Assembly (NCBI RefSeq): GCF_021440515.1
Contig: NZ_JAKCMV010000012.1
Span: forward strand, 30,619 to 94,618
DNA from: Enterobacter asburiae
GTDB taxonomy: Bacteria > Pseudomonadota > Gammaproteobacteria > Enterobacterales > Enterobacteriaceae
Reading direction: 5' to 3'
DNA: 64,000 bases
The first letter of the stretch is position 1. Each line of letters starts with the position of its first letter. This document shows, in pieces, positions 19,234 to 30,858 of the stretch. Position numbers and translations under genes: made by a program. The notes beneath the pieces are model-generated. The model had not been told where the DNA came from. It did no database searches and worked only from the letters and a program-made list of their open reading frames with translations.

Positions 19234-20196
19234 ATGATTAAGAAAATCGGTGTGTTGACAAGCGGCGGTGATGCGCCCGGCATGAACGCGGCAATTCGTG
19301 GGGTTGTCCGTGCAGCGCTGACGGAAGGCCTGGAAGTTTTTGGTGTTTATGACGGTTACCTGGGTCTGTACGAAGACCGTATGGTTCAGCTCGACCGCTA
19401 TAGCGTGTCAGACATGATTAACCGTGGCGGTACCTTCCTCGGTTCCGCGCGCTTCCCGGAATTCCGTGACGAACACATCCGTGAAGTGGCTATCGAAAAC
19501 ATGAAGAAACGTGGCCTGGATGCGCTGGTCGTTATCGGCGGCGACGGTTCTTATATGGGTGCAAAACGTCTGACTGAAATGGGCTTCCCGTGCATCGGTC
19601 TGCCGGGCACCATCGACAACGACATCAAAGGTACTGACTACACCATCGGTTTCTTCACCGCACTGGGTACCGTTGTTGAAGCGATTGACCGCCTGCGTGA
19701 CACCTCTTCTTCCCACCAGCGTATCTCCATCGTTGAAGTGATGGGCCGTTACTGTGGCGATCTGACCCTGGCAGCGGCTATCGCCGGTGGCTGTGAGTTC
19801 ATCGTGGTGCCTGAAGTTGAATTCAGCCGCGAAGACCTGGTTAACGAAATCAAAGCGGGCATCGCGAAAGGTAAGAAACACGCGATCGTTGCCATCACCG
19901 AGCACATCTGTGACGTTGACGAGCTGGCGAAGTACATTGAAACCGAAACCAAACGTGAAACCCGTGCGACCGTTCTGGGTCACATCCAGCGTGGCGGTTC
20001 CCCGGGCCCGTACGACCGTATCCTGGCCTCCCGCATGGGTGCATATGCTATCGATCTGCTGTTGCAGGGCCACGGCGGCCGCTGCGTCGGTATTCAGAAC
20101 GAAAAACTGGTTCACCATGACATCATCGACGCGATTGAAAACATGAAGCGTCCGTTCAAAGGTGACTGGCTGGACTGCGCGAAAAAACTGTACTGA
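19234..20196 (+). CDS. pfkA: 6-phosphofructokinase I
   Basis: ATP-dependent phosphofructokinase committing fructose-6-phosphate to glycolysis. 320 residues as in E. coli. ATP-binding [12 protein letters not shown] at the N-terminus and GGDGSYMGA near 102; catalytic Asp127 in [24 protein letters not shown] for substrate binding. The frame continues 87 bases upstream, but those residues are not part of the enzyme. A GAGGTAG sequence precedes the ATG. Confidence 0.98.
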   Translation: MIKKIGVLTSGGDAPGMNAAIRGVVRAALTEGLEVFGVYDGYLGLYEDRMVQLDRYSVSDMINRGGTFLGSARFPEFRDEHIREVAIENMKKRGLDALVVIGGDGSYMGAKRLTEMGFPCIGLPGTIDNDIKGTDYTIGFFTALGTVVEAIDRLRDTSSSHQRISIVEVMGRYCGDLTLAAAIAGGCEFIVVPEVEFSREDLVNEIKAGIAKGKKHAIVAITEHICDVDELAKYIETETKRETRATVLGHIQRGGSPGPYDRILASRMGAYAIDLLLQGHGGRCVGIQNEKLVHHDIIDAIENMKRPFKGDWLDCAKKLY

Positions 20197-20236
20197 TTTG
20201 TTTCGTGTGTTGTGCCCGGTGGCGCAAGGTAAATGC

Positions 20237-20267
20237 AAAACGGTAACCCAAGGGCTACCGTTTTTTT
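20237..20267 (+). terminator. pfkA terminator
   Basis: AAAACGGTAACCC / GGGCTACCGTTTTTTT hairpin, about 40 bases after the pfkA stop; one mismatch in the stem. Confidence 0.85.
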
Positions 20268-20275
20268 ATGTCTGC

Positions 20276-20309
20276 GCCCTCTCCCGTGGGAGAGGGTTGG
20301 GGTGAGGGT
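20276..20309. repeat. CCCTCTCCC palindrome (family B)
   Basis: One copy (CCCTCTCCCGTGGGAGAGGG, then TTGGGGTGAGGG) between the pfkA terminator and sbp. A truncated REP (TGCCCGGTGGCGC) is seen at about 20213. Confidence 0.75.
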
Positions 20310-20435
20310 ATCAGGCCTCTCACACAGGTTTATATATTCCTCCTCGTTATAGCCAATCTTTTTTTATTCTTTAATCATTGGTTATCTTTCTGGCACGCTG
20401 CATTCATCAAAAACATCACTTAAGAGAGCTGGGCG

Positions 20436-21425
20436 ATGAATAAATGGGGCGTGGGGTTAACATTATTGCTGGCATCGACCAGCGTTCTGGCTAAGGACAT
20501 CCAGTTACTAAACGTGTCGTACGACCCGACGCGTGAGCTGTACGATCAATACAACAAAGCCTTTGCGGCGCACTACAAACAGGAAACCGGCGATAACGTG
20601 GTGATCCGCCAGTCGCACGGCGGCTCCGGCAAACAGGCGACCTCGGTGATTAACGGCATTGAAGCCGATGTGGTGACCCTGGCGCTGGCCTACGACGTTG
20701 ACGCGATTGCGGAACGTGGCCGTATTGATAAAAACTGGATCAAACGCCTGCCGGACAACTCCGCACCGTACACCTCGACCATCGTTTTCCTGGTGCGCAA
20801 AGGCAACCCAAAAAACATTAAAGACTGGAATGACCTGATCAAGCCGGGCGTATCGGTCATCACCCCTAACCCGAAAAGCTCCGGCGGCGCACGCTGGAAC
20901 TATCTCGCAGCCTGGGGCTACGCGCTGCACCACAACAACGGCGATCAGGCAAAAGCGCAGGAGTTCGTGAAAGCGCTGTTTAAAAACGTTGAAGTGCTGG
21001 ATTCCGGCGCGCGCGGCGCTACCAACACCTTTGTGGAACGCGGTATCGGCGACGTGCTGATTGCGTGGGAAAACGAAGCGCTGCTGGCGACTAACGAGCT
21101 GGGCAAAGACAAATTCGAGATCGTGACGCCAAGCGAGTCTATCCTCGCCGAACCGACCGTATCTATCGTAGATAAAGTGGTCGAGAAGAAAGACACCAAA
21201 GCGGTGGCGGAAGCTTACCTGAAGTATCTCTACTCGCCGGAAGGCCAGGAAATTGCGGCGAAGAACTTCTACCGTCCGCGCGACCCGGCGGTGGCGAAGA
21301 AATACGAAGGCGAGTTCCCGAAACTGAAACTCTTCACCATCGATGACGAGTTTGGCGGCTGGACCAAAGCGCAGAAAGAGCACTTCTCCAACGGCGGCAC
21401 TTTCGACCAGATCAGCAAGCGCTAA
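20436..21425 (+). CDS. sbp: Sulfate-binding protein
   Basis: Periplasmic receptor feeding sulfate to the CysTWA importer. Signal peptide of 19 residues (ends TSVLA), mature protein of about 310. The family motifs [21 protein letters not shown] (sulfate-contacting loop) and [20 protein letters not shown] are present. Ends with SNGGTFDQI, typical of Sbp. Orphan receptor; the permease genes are not in the window. Confidence 0.97.
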   Translation: MNKWGVGLTLLLASTSVLAKDIQLLNVSYDPTRELYDQYNKAFAAHYKQETGDNVVIRQSHGGSGKQATSVINGIEADVVTLALAYDVDAIAERGRIDKNWIKRLPDNSAPYTSTIVFLVRKGNPKNIKDWNDLIKPGVSVITPNPKSSGGARWNYLAAWGYALHHNNGDQAKAQEFVKALFKNVEVLDSGARGATNTFVERGIGDVLIAWENEALLATNELGKDKFEIVTPSESILAEPTVSIVDKVVEKKDTKAVAEAYLKYLYSPEGQEIAAKNFYRPRDPAVAKKYEGEFPKLKLFTIDDEFGGWTKAQKEHFSNGGTFDQISKR

Positions 21426-21449
21426 GCGCTGATAGCGAACGACACGGTG

Positions 21450-21481
21450 ACCCGGTGTGAGAAATCCACCGGGTTTTTTAT
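21450..21481 (+). terminator. sbp terminator
   Basis: ACCCGGTG / CACCGGGT stem with TTTTTT tail, about 25 bases after the stop. Confidence 0.88.
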
Positions 21482-21535
21482 TTGGTCATCTTTTTGCGTT
21501 ACTCTTTCACGTCAAATGGACATGGGGAACGCGCT

Positions 21536-22279
21536 GTGAAAAAGATTATTCTGTTGATTCTGGTTGTCGTCGTGCTTGCCGCCGGCGGCTGGTTCTGGAT
21601 AAAGTCCGGCAACCCTAACGCCTTACGCCATATCGTTCTTGACCAGTGCGTGCCGAATCAGCTGCAACATCGTAACCCGGCGCCGTGCGCGCAGGTGAAG
21701 ACGGATGCGGGCTACGTGGTGTTTAAAGACCGCAACGGGCCGCTGCAATATCTGCTGATGCCCACCTACCGCATCAACGGCACGGAAAGCCCGCTGCTGA
21801 CCGAATCCCACACGCCCAATTTCTTCTGGCTGGCGTGGCAGTCGCGCAACTTTATGAGCATGAAAAGAGGCTCAGACGTTCCGGACAGCGCCGTTTCGCT
21901 GACCATCAACTCCCCGACCGGCCGCACGCAAAACCATTTCCACATTCACATCTCCTGCCTGCGCCCGGACGTGCGTGAAAAACTCGACGCCAGCCAGGGG
22001 CAAATCAGTACCCAGTGGCTGCCGTTCCCCGGCGGGCTGGAGGGACACGAATATCTCGCCCGCCGCGTGACGGAAAACGAGCTGGTGCAGCGCAGCCCTT
22101 TTATGATGCTCGCGGAAGAACTGCCGGAAGCGCGTGACCACATGGGGCGCTATGCGCTGGCGATGGCGCAGCAGTCGGACGGCTCCTTCGTGCTGCTGGC
22201 AACCGAGCGTAATTTGCTGGCCCTTAACCGCGCATCTGCTGAGGAATTGCAGGATCATCAATGCGATATCCTGAATTGA
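21536..22279 (+). CDS. cdh: CDP-diacylglycerol diphosphatase
   Basis: Hydrolyses CDP-diacylglycerol to phosphatidic acid and CMP at the inner membrane. 247 residues, N-terminal membrane anchor ([20 protein letters not shown]) and the catalytic HIT-like motif [11 protein letters not shown]. Start is the GTG at 21536, which follows GGGGAAC and matches E. coli MKK; the frame opens earlier at 21482 within the sbp terminator. Confidence 0.92.
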   Translation: MKKIILLILVVVVLAAGGWFWIKSGNPNALRHIVLDQCVPNQLQHRNPAPCAQVKTDAGYVVFKDRNGPLQYLLMPTYRINGTESPLLTESHTPNFFWLAWQSRNFMSMKRGSDVPDSAVSLTINSPTGRTQNHFHIHISCLRPDVREKLDASQGQISTQWLPFPGGLEGHEYLARRVTENELVQRSPFMMLAEELPEARDHMGRYALAMAQQSDGSFVLLATERNLLALNRASAEELQDHQCDILN

Positions 22280-22351
22280 CCCCACCATAAATAGCGTTTA
22301 CTCGCGCTGCCTGTCGCCGTAGACTGCTGAAAAAATCTACAGGAGACAGGT

Positions 22352-23656
22352 ATGTCGCTCTGGTTTACTCACCCTCTGTTCCTGCCCTCGCTGATTGTTG
22401 GCGTCACCATCGTGCTGTGGGCGACGTCGCTGCTGCCGGAGTTTCTGACCGCGCTGCTGTTTTTCACCGTGGCGATGGCCGCCAGAATCGCGCCGCCGGA
22501 GGTCATCTTCGGTGGCTTTGCCTCGTCGGCGTTCTGGCTGGTGTTCAGCGGATTTGTGCTGGGCGTGGCGATCCGCAAAACCGGTCTCGCGGACCGTGCG
22601 GCGCGGGCGTTGTCCGCCAGGCTCACCGATTCGTGGCCGCTGATGGTGGCAAGCGTGGTGCTGCTGAGCTACGCGCTGGCGTTTGTGATGCCGTCGAACA
22701 TGGGGCGTATCGCGCTGCTGATGCCCATCGTGGCGGCGATGGCGAAACGCGCCGGTATTCCTGACGGCTCCCGCGCCTGGTTTGGCCTGGCGCTGGCGGT
22801 GGGTTTCGGGACCTTCCAGCTTTCGGCAACCATTCTTCCGGCTAACGTGCCGAATCTGGTGATGAGCGGTGCGGCGGAAGGCTCGTACGGGATCCATCTG
22901 AACTACGTGCCGTATCTGCTCCTGCACACGCCGGTGCTGGGCATTCTCAAAGGGCTGATTCTGATTGGGCTAATCTGCTGGCTCTTTCCCGGCAGCCCGA
23001 AGCCCGCGCGGGATCTGACCCCGCCGGAGCCGATGGGGCGCGACGAAAAGCGCCTCGCCTGGCTGCTGGCGGTGGTGCTGGTGATGTGGGTTACCGAGAG
23101 CTGGCACGGTATCGGCCCGGCGTGGACGGGGCTTGCGGCCTCGGTCATCGTGCTGCTGCCGCGCGTCGGGTTTATCACCGGCGAAGAGTTTTCAACGGGC
23201 GTAAATATGCGCACCTGTATCTACGTAGCGGGGATCCTCGGGCTGGCCATCACCGTGACGCAGACCGGGATCGGCGCCGCCGTGGGTGAGGCGCTGCTGC
23301 ACGTAATGCCGCTGGACGCCGATAAGCCGTTCACCAGCTTCCTTGCGCTGACCGGGATCACCACGGCGCTTAACTTCATTATGACCGCCAACGGCGTGCC
23401 GGCGCTGTACACCACGCTGGCGCAGAGCTTTTCGGACGCAACCGGCTTTCCGCTGCTGTCGGTGATTATGATTCAGGTGCTGGGCTATTCCACGCCGCTG
23501 CTGCCGTATCAGGCATCGCCGATTGTGGTCGCAATGGGATTAGGGAAGGTGCCTGCGAAGGCGGGGATGCTGCTTTGTCTGGCGCTGGCCGTTGCCACCT
23601 ATCTGGTGCTGCTGCCGCTGGATTATCTGTGGTTTAGCGTGCTGGGACGCTTATAA
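22352..23656 (+). CDS. SLC13-type permease of unknown substrate
   Basis: Hydrophobic 434-residue protein with about eleven to twelve membrane segments and the fold of the divalent anion:Na+ symporter (SLC13/DASS) family. Duplicated hairpin motifs include MPSNMGRIALLMPI and NFIMTANGVPALYT, the usual SNMG-type substrate and sodium-site loops. Substrate may be a dicarboxylate, sulfate or phosphate; nothing here decides. E. coli has no gene at this point between cdh and tpiA. Base composition is like the neighbours. Confidence 0.82.
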   Translation: MSLWFTHPLFLPSLIVGVTIVLWATSLLPEFLTALLFFTVAMAARIAPPEVIFGGFASSAFWLVFSGFVLGVAIRKTGLADRAARALSARLTDSWPLMVASVVLLSYALAFVMPSNMGRIALLMPIVAAMAKRAGIPDGSRAWFGLALAVGFGTFQLSATILPANVPNLVMSGAAEGSYGIHLNYVPYLLLHTPVLGILKGLILIGLICWLFPGSPKPARDLTPPEPMGRDEKRLAWLLAVVLVMWVTESWHGIGPAWTGLAASVIVLLPRVGFITGEEFSTGVNMRTCIYVAGILGLAITVTQTGIGAAVGEALLHVMPLDADKPFTSFLALTGITTALNFIMTANGVPALYTTLAQSFSDATGFPLLSVIMIQVLGYSTPLLPYQASPIVVAMGLGKVPAKAGMLLCLALAVATYLVLLPLDYLWFSVLGRL

Positions 23657-23660
23657 AAAA

Positions 23661-23694
23661 AGCCCGGTGGCGCTAACGCTTACCGGGCCTACGA
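23661..23694. repeat. REP element
   Basis: CCCGGTGGCGCTAACGCTTA followed by CCGGGCCTAC, a single REP between the permease and the convergent tpiA. It may also end both transcripts. Confidence 0.8.
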
Positions 23695-23715
23695 TCCTGT
23701 CGTGCGGACGGGCGA

Positions 23716-24483
23716 TTACGCCTGTTTAGCCGCTTCTGCTGCTTTAACGATGACCGCGAAAGCGTCAGCTTTCAGGGATGCACCGCCAACCAGCGCGCCG
23801 TCGATGTCTGGCTGGGTGAACAGCTCAGCCGCGTTGGCTGCGTTTACGGAACCGCCGTACTGGATGATCACTTGCTCAGCCACTTTCGCGTCTGCTTTAG
23901 CAATGTGGTCACGGATGAATTTGTGAACGGCCTGTGCCTGCGCTGGGGTTGCAGATTTGCCAGTACCGATTGCCCATACTGGTTCGTAAGCGATGACTGC
24001 GCCTTCGAATGCCGCTGCGCCCTGCGTTTTCAGCACGGCGTCGATCTGACGTGCGCAGACTTCTTCAGTTTTGCCCGCTTCGTTTTCAGCTTCGGTTTCA
24101 CCAATGCAGAGAACCGGGATCAGACCCTGCTCTTTCAGCACAGCGAATTTCTTCGCGATGAACTCGTCGGATTCTTTGTGGTAGGTACGACGCTCAGAGT
24201 GGCCGATGATGATGTATTTCGCGCCGATATCTTTCAGCATTTCAGCGGAGGTTTCACCGGTGAATGCGCCAGACAGGTTAACGTCAACGTTCTGCGCGCC
24301 CAGCACGATGTGGCTGCCGTCTGCGGCACGTTTAGCCAGGTCCAGGTACATATCAGGTGGAGCGATAGCTACCGCGCAACCCGTTACGCCAGCCAGCTCT
24401 TTGCGCAGGTTAGCAACCAGTTCGTTTACCATGTGGCGGCTGCCGTTCAGTTTCCAGTTACCCATCACTAAAGGATGTCGCAT
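23716..24483 (-). CDS. tpiA: Triosephosphate isomerase
   Basis: Interconverts dihydroxyacetone phosphate and glyceraldehyde-3-phosphate. 255 residues. Lys in MGNWKLNGS, the catalytic His in GHSERRTYH, the catalytic Glu in [15 protein letters not shown] and the phosphate loop GGSVNAANA are all present. Monocistronic on the minus strand, downstream of yiiQ. Confidence 0.98.
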   Translation of the reverse strand: MRHPLVMGNWKLNGSRHMVNELVANLRKELAGVTGCAVAIAPPDMYLDLAKRAADGSHIVLGAQNVDVNLSGAFTGETSAEMLKDIGAKYIIIGHSERRTYHKESDEFIAKKFAVLKEQGLIPVLCIGETEAENEAGKTEEVCARQIDAVLKTQGAAAFEGAVIAYEPVWAIGTGKSATPAQAQAVHKFIRDHIAKADAKVAEQVIIQYGGSVNAANAAELFTQPDIDGALVGGASLKADAFAVIVKAAEAAKQA

Positions 24484-24594
24484 TTTAATTCTCCACGCTA
24501 AATAAGCGAATTAAGGAATATGGCCACCCTGACGGGCAGCATGGTCTGTGAATCAGTATAGAGATTTTCCCCTGAAAGGCTTTGCTTTTTGTCA

Positions 24595-25191
24595 TTAATT
24601 CGCCCCTCCGAGAGTGTCAGATAGTGCCAGCTTAATCGGTTCAACAGCGAAGGTCAGTCCCTTTTCGCCGTTATCTGCGACAACATAGCGGATCGCGCCT
24701 TCGGTTTCGGCGTGGTAGTGCTTGTTTTTCCCCGCCGCCAGCAGCTTTTGCAGCTTTTGCTGGCTTTGCGCTTTGGTCAGGGGCGGTGTAAAGGCGCGTA
24801 AAATGGCGCTCATGTACTCCAGCGCTTTCGCCTTCGCGGCTTTCTGCTCTGGCCCCTGAATCGGCAGCCAGGTTATCTGCATACTTTTGATTTTTAACGT
24901 GCCGCGCTCTAATGCCGTCGACGCGTATAAATTCTCGTTAATTTTGCTGGCGGCGCGGGTCAGCGTGGGGGTATCGCGCGCGCTATCAATGGCGCGAAAC
25001 TCCTCCAGCGGCAGCGTGGGGTTGTCCCGGTTAAAGGCTTCACGAAACTGGCTGATGGATTGATCGAACGAGGGGGCGCCTGCCAGCAGATAAGGTGCGG
25101 TGGCGGGGGCGGGCGTGTCGGCGGCGCGCAGAGAAAAACTGGCACCCAGCAGGGTTAAACACAGTAAAAAAGCATGTGCTGAACTTTTCAT
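24595..25191 (-). CDS. yiiQ: Secreted DUF1454 protein YiiQ
   Basis: Uncharacterised 198-residue exported protein with a signal peptide of about 24 residues (AHAFLLCLTLLGASFSLRAA). Similar along its length to E. coli YiiQ (LAGAPSFDQSISQFREAFN; ASTALERGTLKIKSMQITW). The ATG at 25191 has GGGGT upstream; the TTG codon before it is not needed. Function is unknown; periplasmic location is inferred from the signal. Confidence 0.9.
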   Translation of the reverse strand: MKSSAHAFLLCLTLLGASFSLRAADTPAPATAPYLLAGAPSFDQSISQFREAFNRDNPTLPLEEFRAIDSARDTPTLTRAASKINENLYASTALERGTLKIKSMQITWLPIQGPEQKAAKAKALEYMSAILRAFTPPLTKAQSQQKLQKLLAAGKNKHYHAETEGAIRYVVADNGEKGLTFAVEPIKLALSDTLGGAN

Positions 25192-25304
25192 CAATCGTAC
25201 CCCTGGCCGTTAGTGCCCATGATTAAAACGATATCTGGTCGGCTTGTCAAAAGGTCACAACTCCAAGGTAAAATGGCAGCAATATAATAATGAAGGAACC
25301 TTAC

Positions 25305-25724
25305 ATGACCATACAGCAGTGGCTGTTTTCATTCAAAGGGCGTATCGGGCGCCGTGATTTCTGGATCTGGATAGTGACGTGGGTCGTCGCCATGCTGATC
25401 CTGTTTTTTGTCGCTAACCGCGCCTGGTTGAGCACCCAAACTGCCGCGTTTGCGCTGGTCTGTTTACTCTGGCCGACGGCCGCCGTGGTGGTGAAACGTC
25501 TGCACGATCGCGGGCGCTCCGGCGCGTGGGCGTTTCTGATTATTGTGGCGTGGATGTTGATAGGCGGGAACTGGTCAATGCTGCCGTCCATCCTGCCGTG
25601 GGTCGTGGGCCTGCTGCTGCCAACGATTATTTTCGTGATGATGCTTGTCGATCTGGGCGCGTTTATCGGCACCCAGAACGAAAACAAGTACGGAAAAGAT
25701 ACGCTCGACGTGAAGTTCCGCTGA
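25305..25724 (+). CDS. yiiR: DUF805 membrane protein YiiR
   Basis: 139-residue inner-membrane protein with three to four helices and the DUF805 signature (FSFKGRIGRRDFWIW at the N-terminus, VVKRLHDRGRSGAWAF in the middle). Homologous to E. coli YiiR. ATG at 25305 preferred over 25290 by that comparison. Role unknown. Its TGA abuts the stop of the convergent fpr with no spacer. Confidence 0.9.
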   Translation: MTIQQWLFSFKGRIGRRDFWIWIVTWVVAMLILFFVANRAWLSTQTAAFALVCLLWPTAAVVVKRLHDRGRSGAWAFLIIVAWMLIGGNWSMLPSILPWVVGLLLPTIIFVMMLVDLGAFIGTQNENKYGKDTLDVKFR

Positions 25725-26471
25725 TCACCAGTAGTGTTCAGCCGTCATATGGCCCGGTCGACGACGAAGATGTTTTGTCATCTGCCGGGACTCTTTCAGA
25801 AGCTGCTGCGTATCCCGAACCATCTGCGGGTTACCGCACAGCATCACATGGCTGGTGTCGGCCGTCATCGGCAGGCCAACCGCCTCTTCCAGCGCACCGC
25901 TTTCAATTAACGCCGGGACGCGCCCCGTCAGCGAGCCTGCCGTCGTTTCGCGACTGACCACGGTCTGGATTTTCAGCTTCCCGCCGTACTGCTGTTCAAG
26001 CTTCTGCATTTGCGGAAGATAGCTTAAGTCGGCGGCGTAGCGCGCGGCGTGAACCAGCACGATGTTTTTGAATCGCTCCAGATCCTTGCCGTACTCCAGG
26101 ATAGACAGGTAAGGGCCGATAGCCGTACCGGTTGCCAGCATCCACAGGGTATTGCAGTCCGGAACTTCCTCCAGCACGAAGAAACCCGCCGCTTCGCTCG
26201 CGATCTGCACATCATCCCCTGGCTTCAGCGCGGCAAGGCGCGGGCTGAGTTTGCCGTCCGGGACGGTGACAAGATAAAACTCAAGATCGGGGTTATCTGG
26301 CGCATTCACGTAGGAGTAGGCGCGCTGCACGCGCTCGCCGTCGACATCCAGCCCCAGCTTGGCAAATTGCCCGGCCGTAAACGGTTTGATGGGGGCGTGG
26401 ACGGTGAGACTAAATAGCGCATCGGTCCAGAATTGTATCTTTGTGACTTTACCTGTTACCCAGTCCGCCAT
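25725..26471 (-). CDS. fpr: Ferredoxin/flavodoxin-NADP+ reductase
   Basis: FAD enzyme passing electrons between NADPH and flavodoxin or ferredoxin; supports redox repair under superoxide stress. 248 residues as in E. coli. FAD-binding RAYSY at about 50 and the NADP-binding GTAIGPYLSIL near 114; C-terminus EHYW. In E. coli it is SoxS-activated; no SoxS box was assigned here. Confidence 0.96.
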   Translation of the reverse strand: MADWVTGKVTKIQFWTDALFSLTVHAPIKPFTAGQFAKLGLDVDGERVQRAYSYVNAPDNPDLEFYLVTVPDGKLSPRLAALKPGDDVQIASEAAGFFVLEEVPDCNTLWMLATGTAIGPYLSILEYGKDLERFKNIVLVHAARYAADLSYLPQMQKLEQQYGGKLKIQTVVSRETTAGSLTGRVPALIESGALEEAVGLPMTADTSHVMLCGNPQMVRDTQQLLKESRQMTKHLRRRPGHMTAEHYW

Positions 26472-26567
26472 GATCTTCTCCTGTGCTGTTTCTCTGTTCT
26501 ATCTTCCGTACTTGTGATGACAATTTCCAGCCCGTTCGGGCCGGAAAGCTCTATCGATCAAACGGTT

Positions 26568-27578
26568 TTACAGAATGTGCGTCTGTACGTCCGGGTCTTT
26601 ACGGTCGAGATAGTGAATCGACTGGATGCGGCGAATGGTGCGCGACTTACCGCGGATCAGCAGCGTTTCGGTGGTCGCCATGTTGCCCTTGCGGGTGATG
26701 CCGTCCAGCAGATCGCCTTTGGTAATGCCGGTTGCGGAGAAGACCACGTTGTCGCTGCGCGCCATGTCGTTCAGCGCGAGCACTTTGTTGGCTTCAATGC
26801 CCATCGCGGCGCAGCGTGCCAGTTCGTCCTCACCGATACGACGGTTCTCCGGCGTGTCGCCTTTGACGTCATGACGTGCCAGCAGGCGTGCCTGCATGTT
26901 GCCGTCCAGCGCGCGGATCACCGCCGCCGACACTACGCCTTCCGGCGCACCGCCAATCCCGTACAGCACGTCCACTTCGCTGTCCGGCATACAGGTCAGA
27001 ATCGAGGCCGCCACGTCGCCATCGGGAATGGCAAACACGCGCACGCCAAGCTTTTGCATCTGGGCAATGGTGGCGTCGTGGCGCGGTTTCGCCAGAATGG
27101 TGACGGTGAGTTCGCTAAGGGGTTTGTCCAGCGCGTGGGCAACGTTGCGCAGGTTCTCTTCCAGCGGCAGGCTGAGGTCGATAGCACCTTTCGCGCCGGG
27201 GCCGACAATCAGCTTTTCCATGTACATGTCCGGCGCGTTAAGGAAACAGCCTTTGTCGCCGACGGCCAGCACGGCCAGCGCGTTAGCCTGGCCCATCGCC
27301 GTCATGCGGGTGCCTTCAATCGGGTCGACCGCGATATCCACGGCATCGCCTTTGCCCGTCCCGACTTTTTCGCCGATGTAGAGCATCGGGGCTTCGTCGA
27401 TCTCGCCTTCACCAATCACGATGGTGCCGTCGATGTTGACCTGGTTGAGCACAATGCGCATGGCATGAACGGCAGCGCCGTCAGCGGTATTTTTGTCGCC
27501 ACGACCCAGCCATTTATAGCCTGCCAGCGCGGCGGCTTCGGTGACGCGGGAAAACTCGATAGCTAATTCACGTTTCAT
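26568..27578 (-). CDS. glpX: Fructose-1,6-bisphosphatase class II
   Basis: Gluconeogenic phosphatase (336 residues) with GEGEIDEAPM and VDPIEGTRM motifs of the metal-dependent inositol-phosphatase fold. The ATG at 27578 (MKRELAIEF) is the E. coli start; an upstream ATG at 27593 adds five residues and is not favoured. Last gene of the glycerol operon glpFKX. Confidence 0.96.
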   Translation of the reverse strand: MKRELAIEFSRVTEAAALAGYKWLGRGDKNTADGAAVHAMRIVLNQVNIDGTIVIGEGEIDEAPMLYIGEKVGTGKGDAVDIAVDPIEGTRMTAMGQANALAVLAVGDKGCFLNAPDMYMEKLIVGPGAKGAIDLSLPLEENLRNVAHALDKPLSELTVTILAKPRHDATIAQMQKLGVRVFAIPDGDVAASILTCMPDSEVDVLYGIGGAPEGVVSAAVIRALDGNMQARLLARHDVKGDTPENRRIGEDELARCAAMGIEANKVLALNDMARSDNVVFSATGITKGDLLDGITRKGNMATTETLLIRGKSRTIRRIQSIHYLDRKDPDVQTHIL

Positions 27579-27656
27579 GAGGTACTCGTGCAATTAAAAG
27601 GAATTGCACGAAGTTTATCACAGAGTGGGGAGAGGGGCGGGGGCCGGTGCGGTCGG

Positions 27657-27743
27657 AGCCCCCCTCACCCCGGCCCTCTCCCCAGAGGGGCGAGGGTGTT
27701 TCAGTTCCCTCTCCCCTTTGGGGAGAGGGTTAGGGTGAGGGGC
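27657..27743. repeat. Pair of CCCTCTCCC palindromes (family B) in the glpK-glpX gap
   Basis: Two inverted copies (CCCTCACCCCGGCCCTCTCC, then CCCTCTCCCCTTTGGGGAG) fill about half of the 175-base gap between glpK and glpX. They may separate expression of glpX from glpFK. Confidence 0.8.
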
Positions 27744-27753
27744 AAGGTTTGTC

Positions 27754-29283
<1,530 letters not shown>

Positions 29284-30129
29284 TTACAGCGAAGCTTTTT
29301 GCTGCGTGGCGGAAGTCGTTTCTTTCTCCTCTTCCACACAGGTGTCGCACGGTAAGTGGCGACCAATCAGTTTGCGATAGCCAAATGCGCCCAGCGCTGC
29401 CCCTACAATCGGCCCGAACAGCGGCACGAGGAAGTAAGGGATGTCTTTGCCACCGGTGAAGGCCACGTCGCCCCAGCCCGCAAAGAAGGCGAAGGTTTTC
29501 GGCCCTAAATCACGCGCCGGGTTCATCGCAAAGCCGGTTAATGGGCCCATTGATGCACCAATCACGGCAATCAGAAGGCCAATCAGCAGCGGTGCCAGCG
29601 GGCCGCGCGGGATGCCGTTGCCGTCATCGCCCAGCGCCATAATGACGCCCATCAGAATAGCGGTAATGACCATTTCAACTGCGAACGCCTGCACAAAATT
29701 GATATGCGGGTTCGGATAGGTTGAGAAGATACCCGCCAGATCCAGACTCTCGACGCTGCCGCGCACCATATGATGCGTCTGTTCGAAGTCGATGAAAAGA
29801 TTGTAATAAAGCCCGTAAACTAACGCCGCTGCGCAAAAGGCGCCGGCAAATTGCGAAATGATAAAGGGAGCCACTTTGCGTCTGTCGAAGCACGCGAAAA
29901 GCCACAGCGCGATGGTCACCGCCGGGTTAAGATGTGCGCCAGAAACCCCTGCGGTCAGGTAGATGGCCATTGCCACGCCCAGACCCCAGATAATACTGAT
30001 TTCCCACTGACCAAAACTGGCACCCGCCACTTTCAGTGCAGCGACACAGCCCACTCCGAAAAATATCAACAACCCGGTACCAAGGAACTCGGCGATGCAC
30101 TGGCCTTTTAAGGTTGATGTCTGACTCAT
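29284..30129 (-). CDS. glpF: Glycerol facilitator GlpF
   Basis: Aquaglyceroporin giving passive entry of glycerol across the inner membrane. 281 residues from the ATG at 30129 (MSQTSTLKGQ). Both NPA boxes are present, SGAHLNPAVT and GFAMNPARD, the second with the selectivity-filter Arg. The frame reads back to 30207 but those residues lie in the promoter. First gene of glpFKX. Confidence 0.97.
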   Translation of the reverse strand: MSQTSTLKGQCIAEFLGTGLLIFFGVGCVAALKVAGASFGQWEISIIWGLGVAMAIYLTAGVSGAHLNPAVTIALWLFACFDRRKVAPFIISQFAGAFCAAALVYGLYYNLFIDFEQTHHMVRGSVESLDLAGIFSTYPNPHINFVQAFAVEMVITAILMGVIMALGDDGNGIPRGPLAPLLIGLLIAVIGASMGPLTGFAMNPARDLGPKTFAFFAGWGDVAFTGGKDIPYFLVPLFGPIVGAALGAFGYRKLIGRHLPCDTCVEEEKETTSATQQKASL

Positions 30130-30214
30130 AATCGGAATCCTGAAGAAAATTGAATGATTTATTGTTAGCGTGGCAGCCCGTGACGAGCCACGATGTCGTG
30201 TAGACATACTGTTA

Positions 30215-30254
30215 ATTTATCGTTAACGAGCAAAAACGAGAAATATCGAAATCA
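30215..30254 (-). promoter_or_regulatory. Tandem GlpR operators of glpFKX
   Basis: The 20-mer at 30215-30234 has CGTTAACG at its centre and matches the GlpR consensus (AATGTTCGATAACGAACATT type) at 15 of 20 positions. The next 20-mer, with TATCGAAA, matches less well. They lie 86-125 bases upstream of glpF. Confidence 0.65.
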
Positions 30255-30325
30255 AAATGTGTGGTCTGTGTCAATAAAATGAGCGTTTTCGCGCCATAAA
30301 GCGCGTTTTTGCATCAGAATGATAA

Positions 30326-30341
30326 TGTGAGCTGAATCATT
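30326..30341 (-). promoter_or_regulatory. Possible CRP site upstream of glpF
   Basis: TGTGAGCTGAATCATT fits TGTGA-N6-TCACA at eight of ten positions. The remainder of 30130-30531 holds the zapB promoter, with a TATAAT at 30475-30480 and no clear -35; nothing else was found in this 400-base gap. Confidence 0.5.
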
Positions 30342-30531
30342 TCATTGACGCATATGTTAACAATTACGGGGTATATGACGCGAACGCACCAGGATGAGGC
30401 CGAAAAGTGTTGCAAACCGCAATCTGCGCGGCATGCCGCTGGACAGGGGCGGCGGGGCTTCATACAATCGGCACTATAATTACGCGCGTTTACGTTAAAG
30501 CGTCGCCTTGCAATTCAGGAGAGGTAGGATC

Positions 30532-30771
30532 ATGTCTTTAGAAGTGTTTGAGAAACTGGAATCGAAAGTACAGCAGGCGATTGACACCATCACGCTGCTG
30601 CAAATGGAAATTGAAGAGCTGAAAGAAAAGAACAACTCGCTGGCGCAGGAAGTACAGACTGCTCAGCACGGTCGCGAAGAGCTGGAGCGTGAAAACCACC
30701 AGCTGCGCGAACAGCAGAACGGCTGGCAGGATCGTTTACAGGCGCTGCTGGGGCGTATGGAAGAGGTTTAA
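30532..30771 (+). CDS. zapB: Cell-division protein ZapB
   Basis: Small coiled-coil factor that helps assemble the Z ring, binding FtsZ through ZapA. 79 residues, almost all helical with heptads ([19 protein letters not shown]). Start at the ATG at 30532, preceded by GAGAGG. The frame opens earlier at 30508 but the first residues do not match the family. Confidence 0.97.
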   Translation: MSLEVFEKLESKVQQAIDTITLLQMEIEELKEKNNSLAQEVQTAQHGREELERENHQLREQQNGWQDRLQALLGRMEEV

Positions 30772-30785
30772 TTCCGAATCCGAAC

Positions 30786-30814
30786 AAAAGGCATTCTAAA
30801 GGGATGCCTTTTTT
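30786..30814 (+). terminator. zapB terminator
   Basis: AAAAGGCAT / ATGCCTTTTTT hairpin shortly after zapB. Confidence 0.88.
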
Positions 30815-30858
30815 ATTTATGGAGAATATTATCGCTTGATACTCACAAGGAATGCGAG

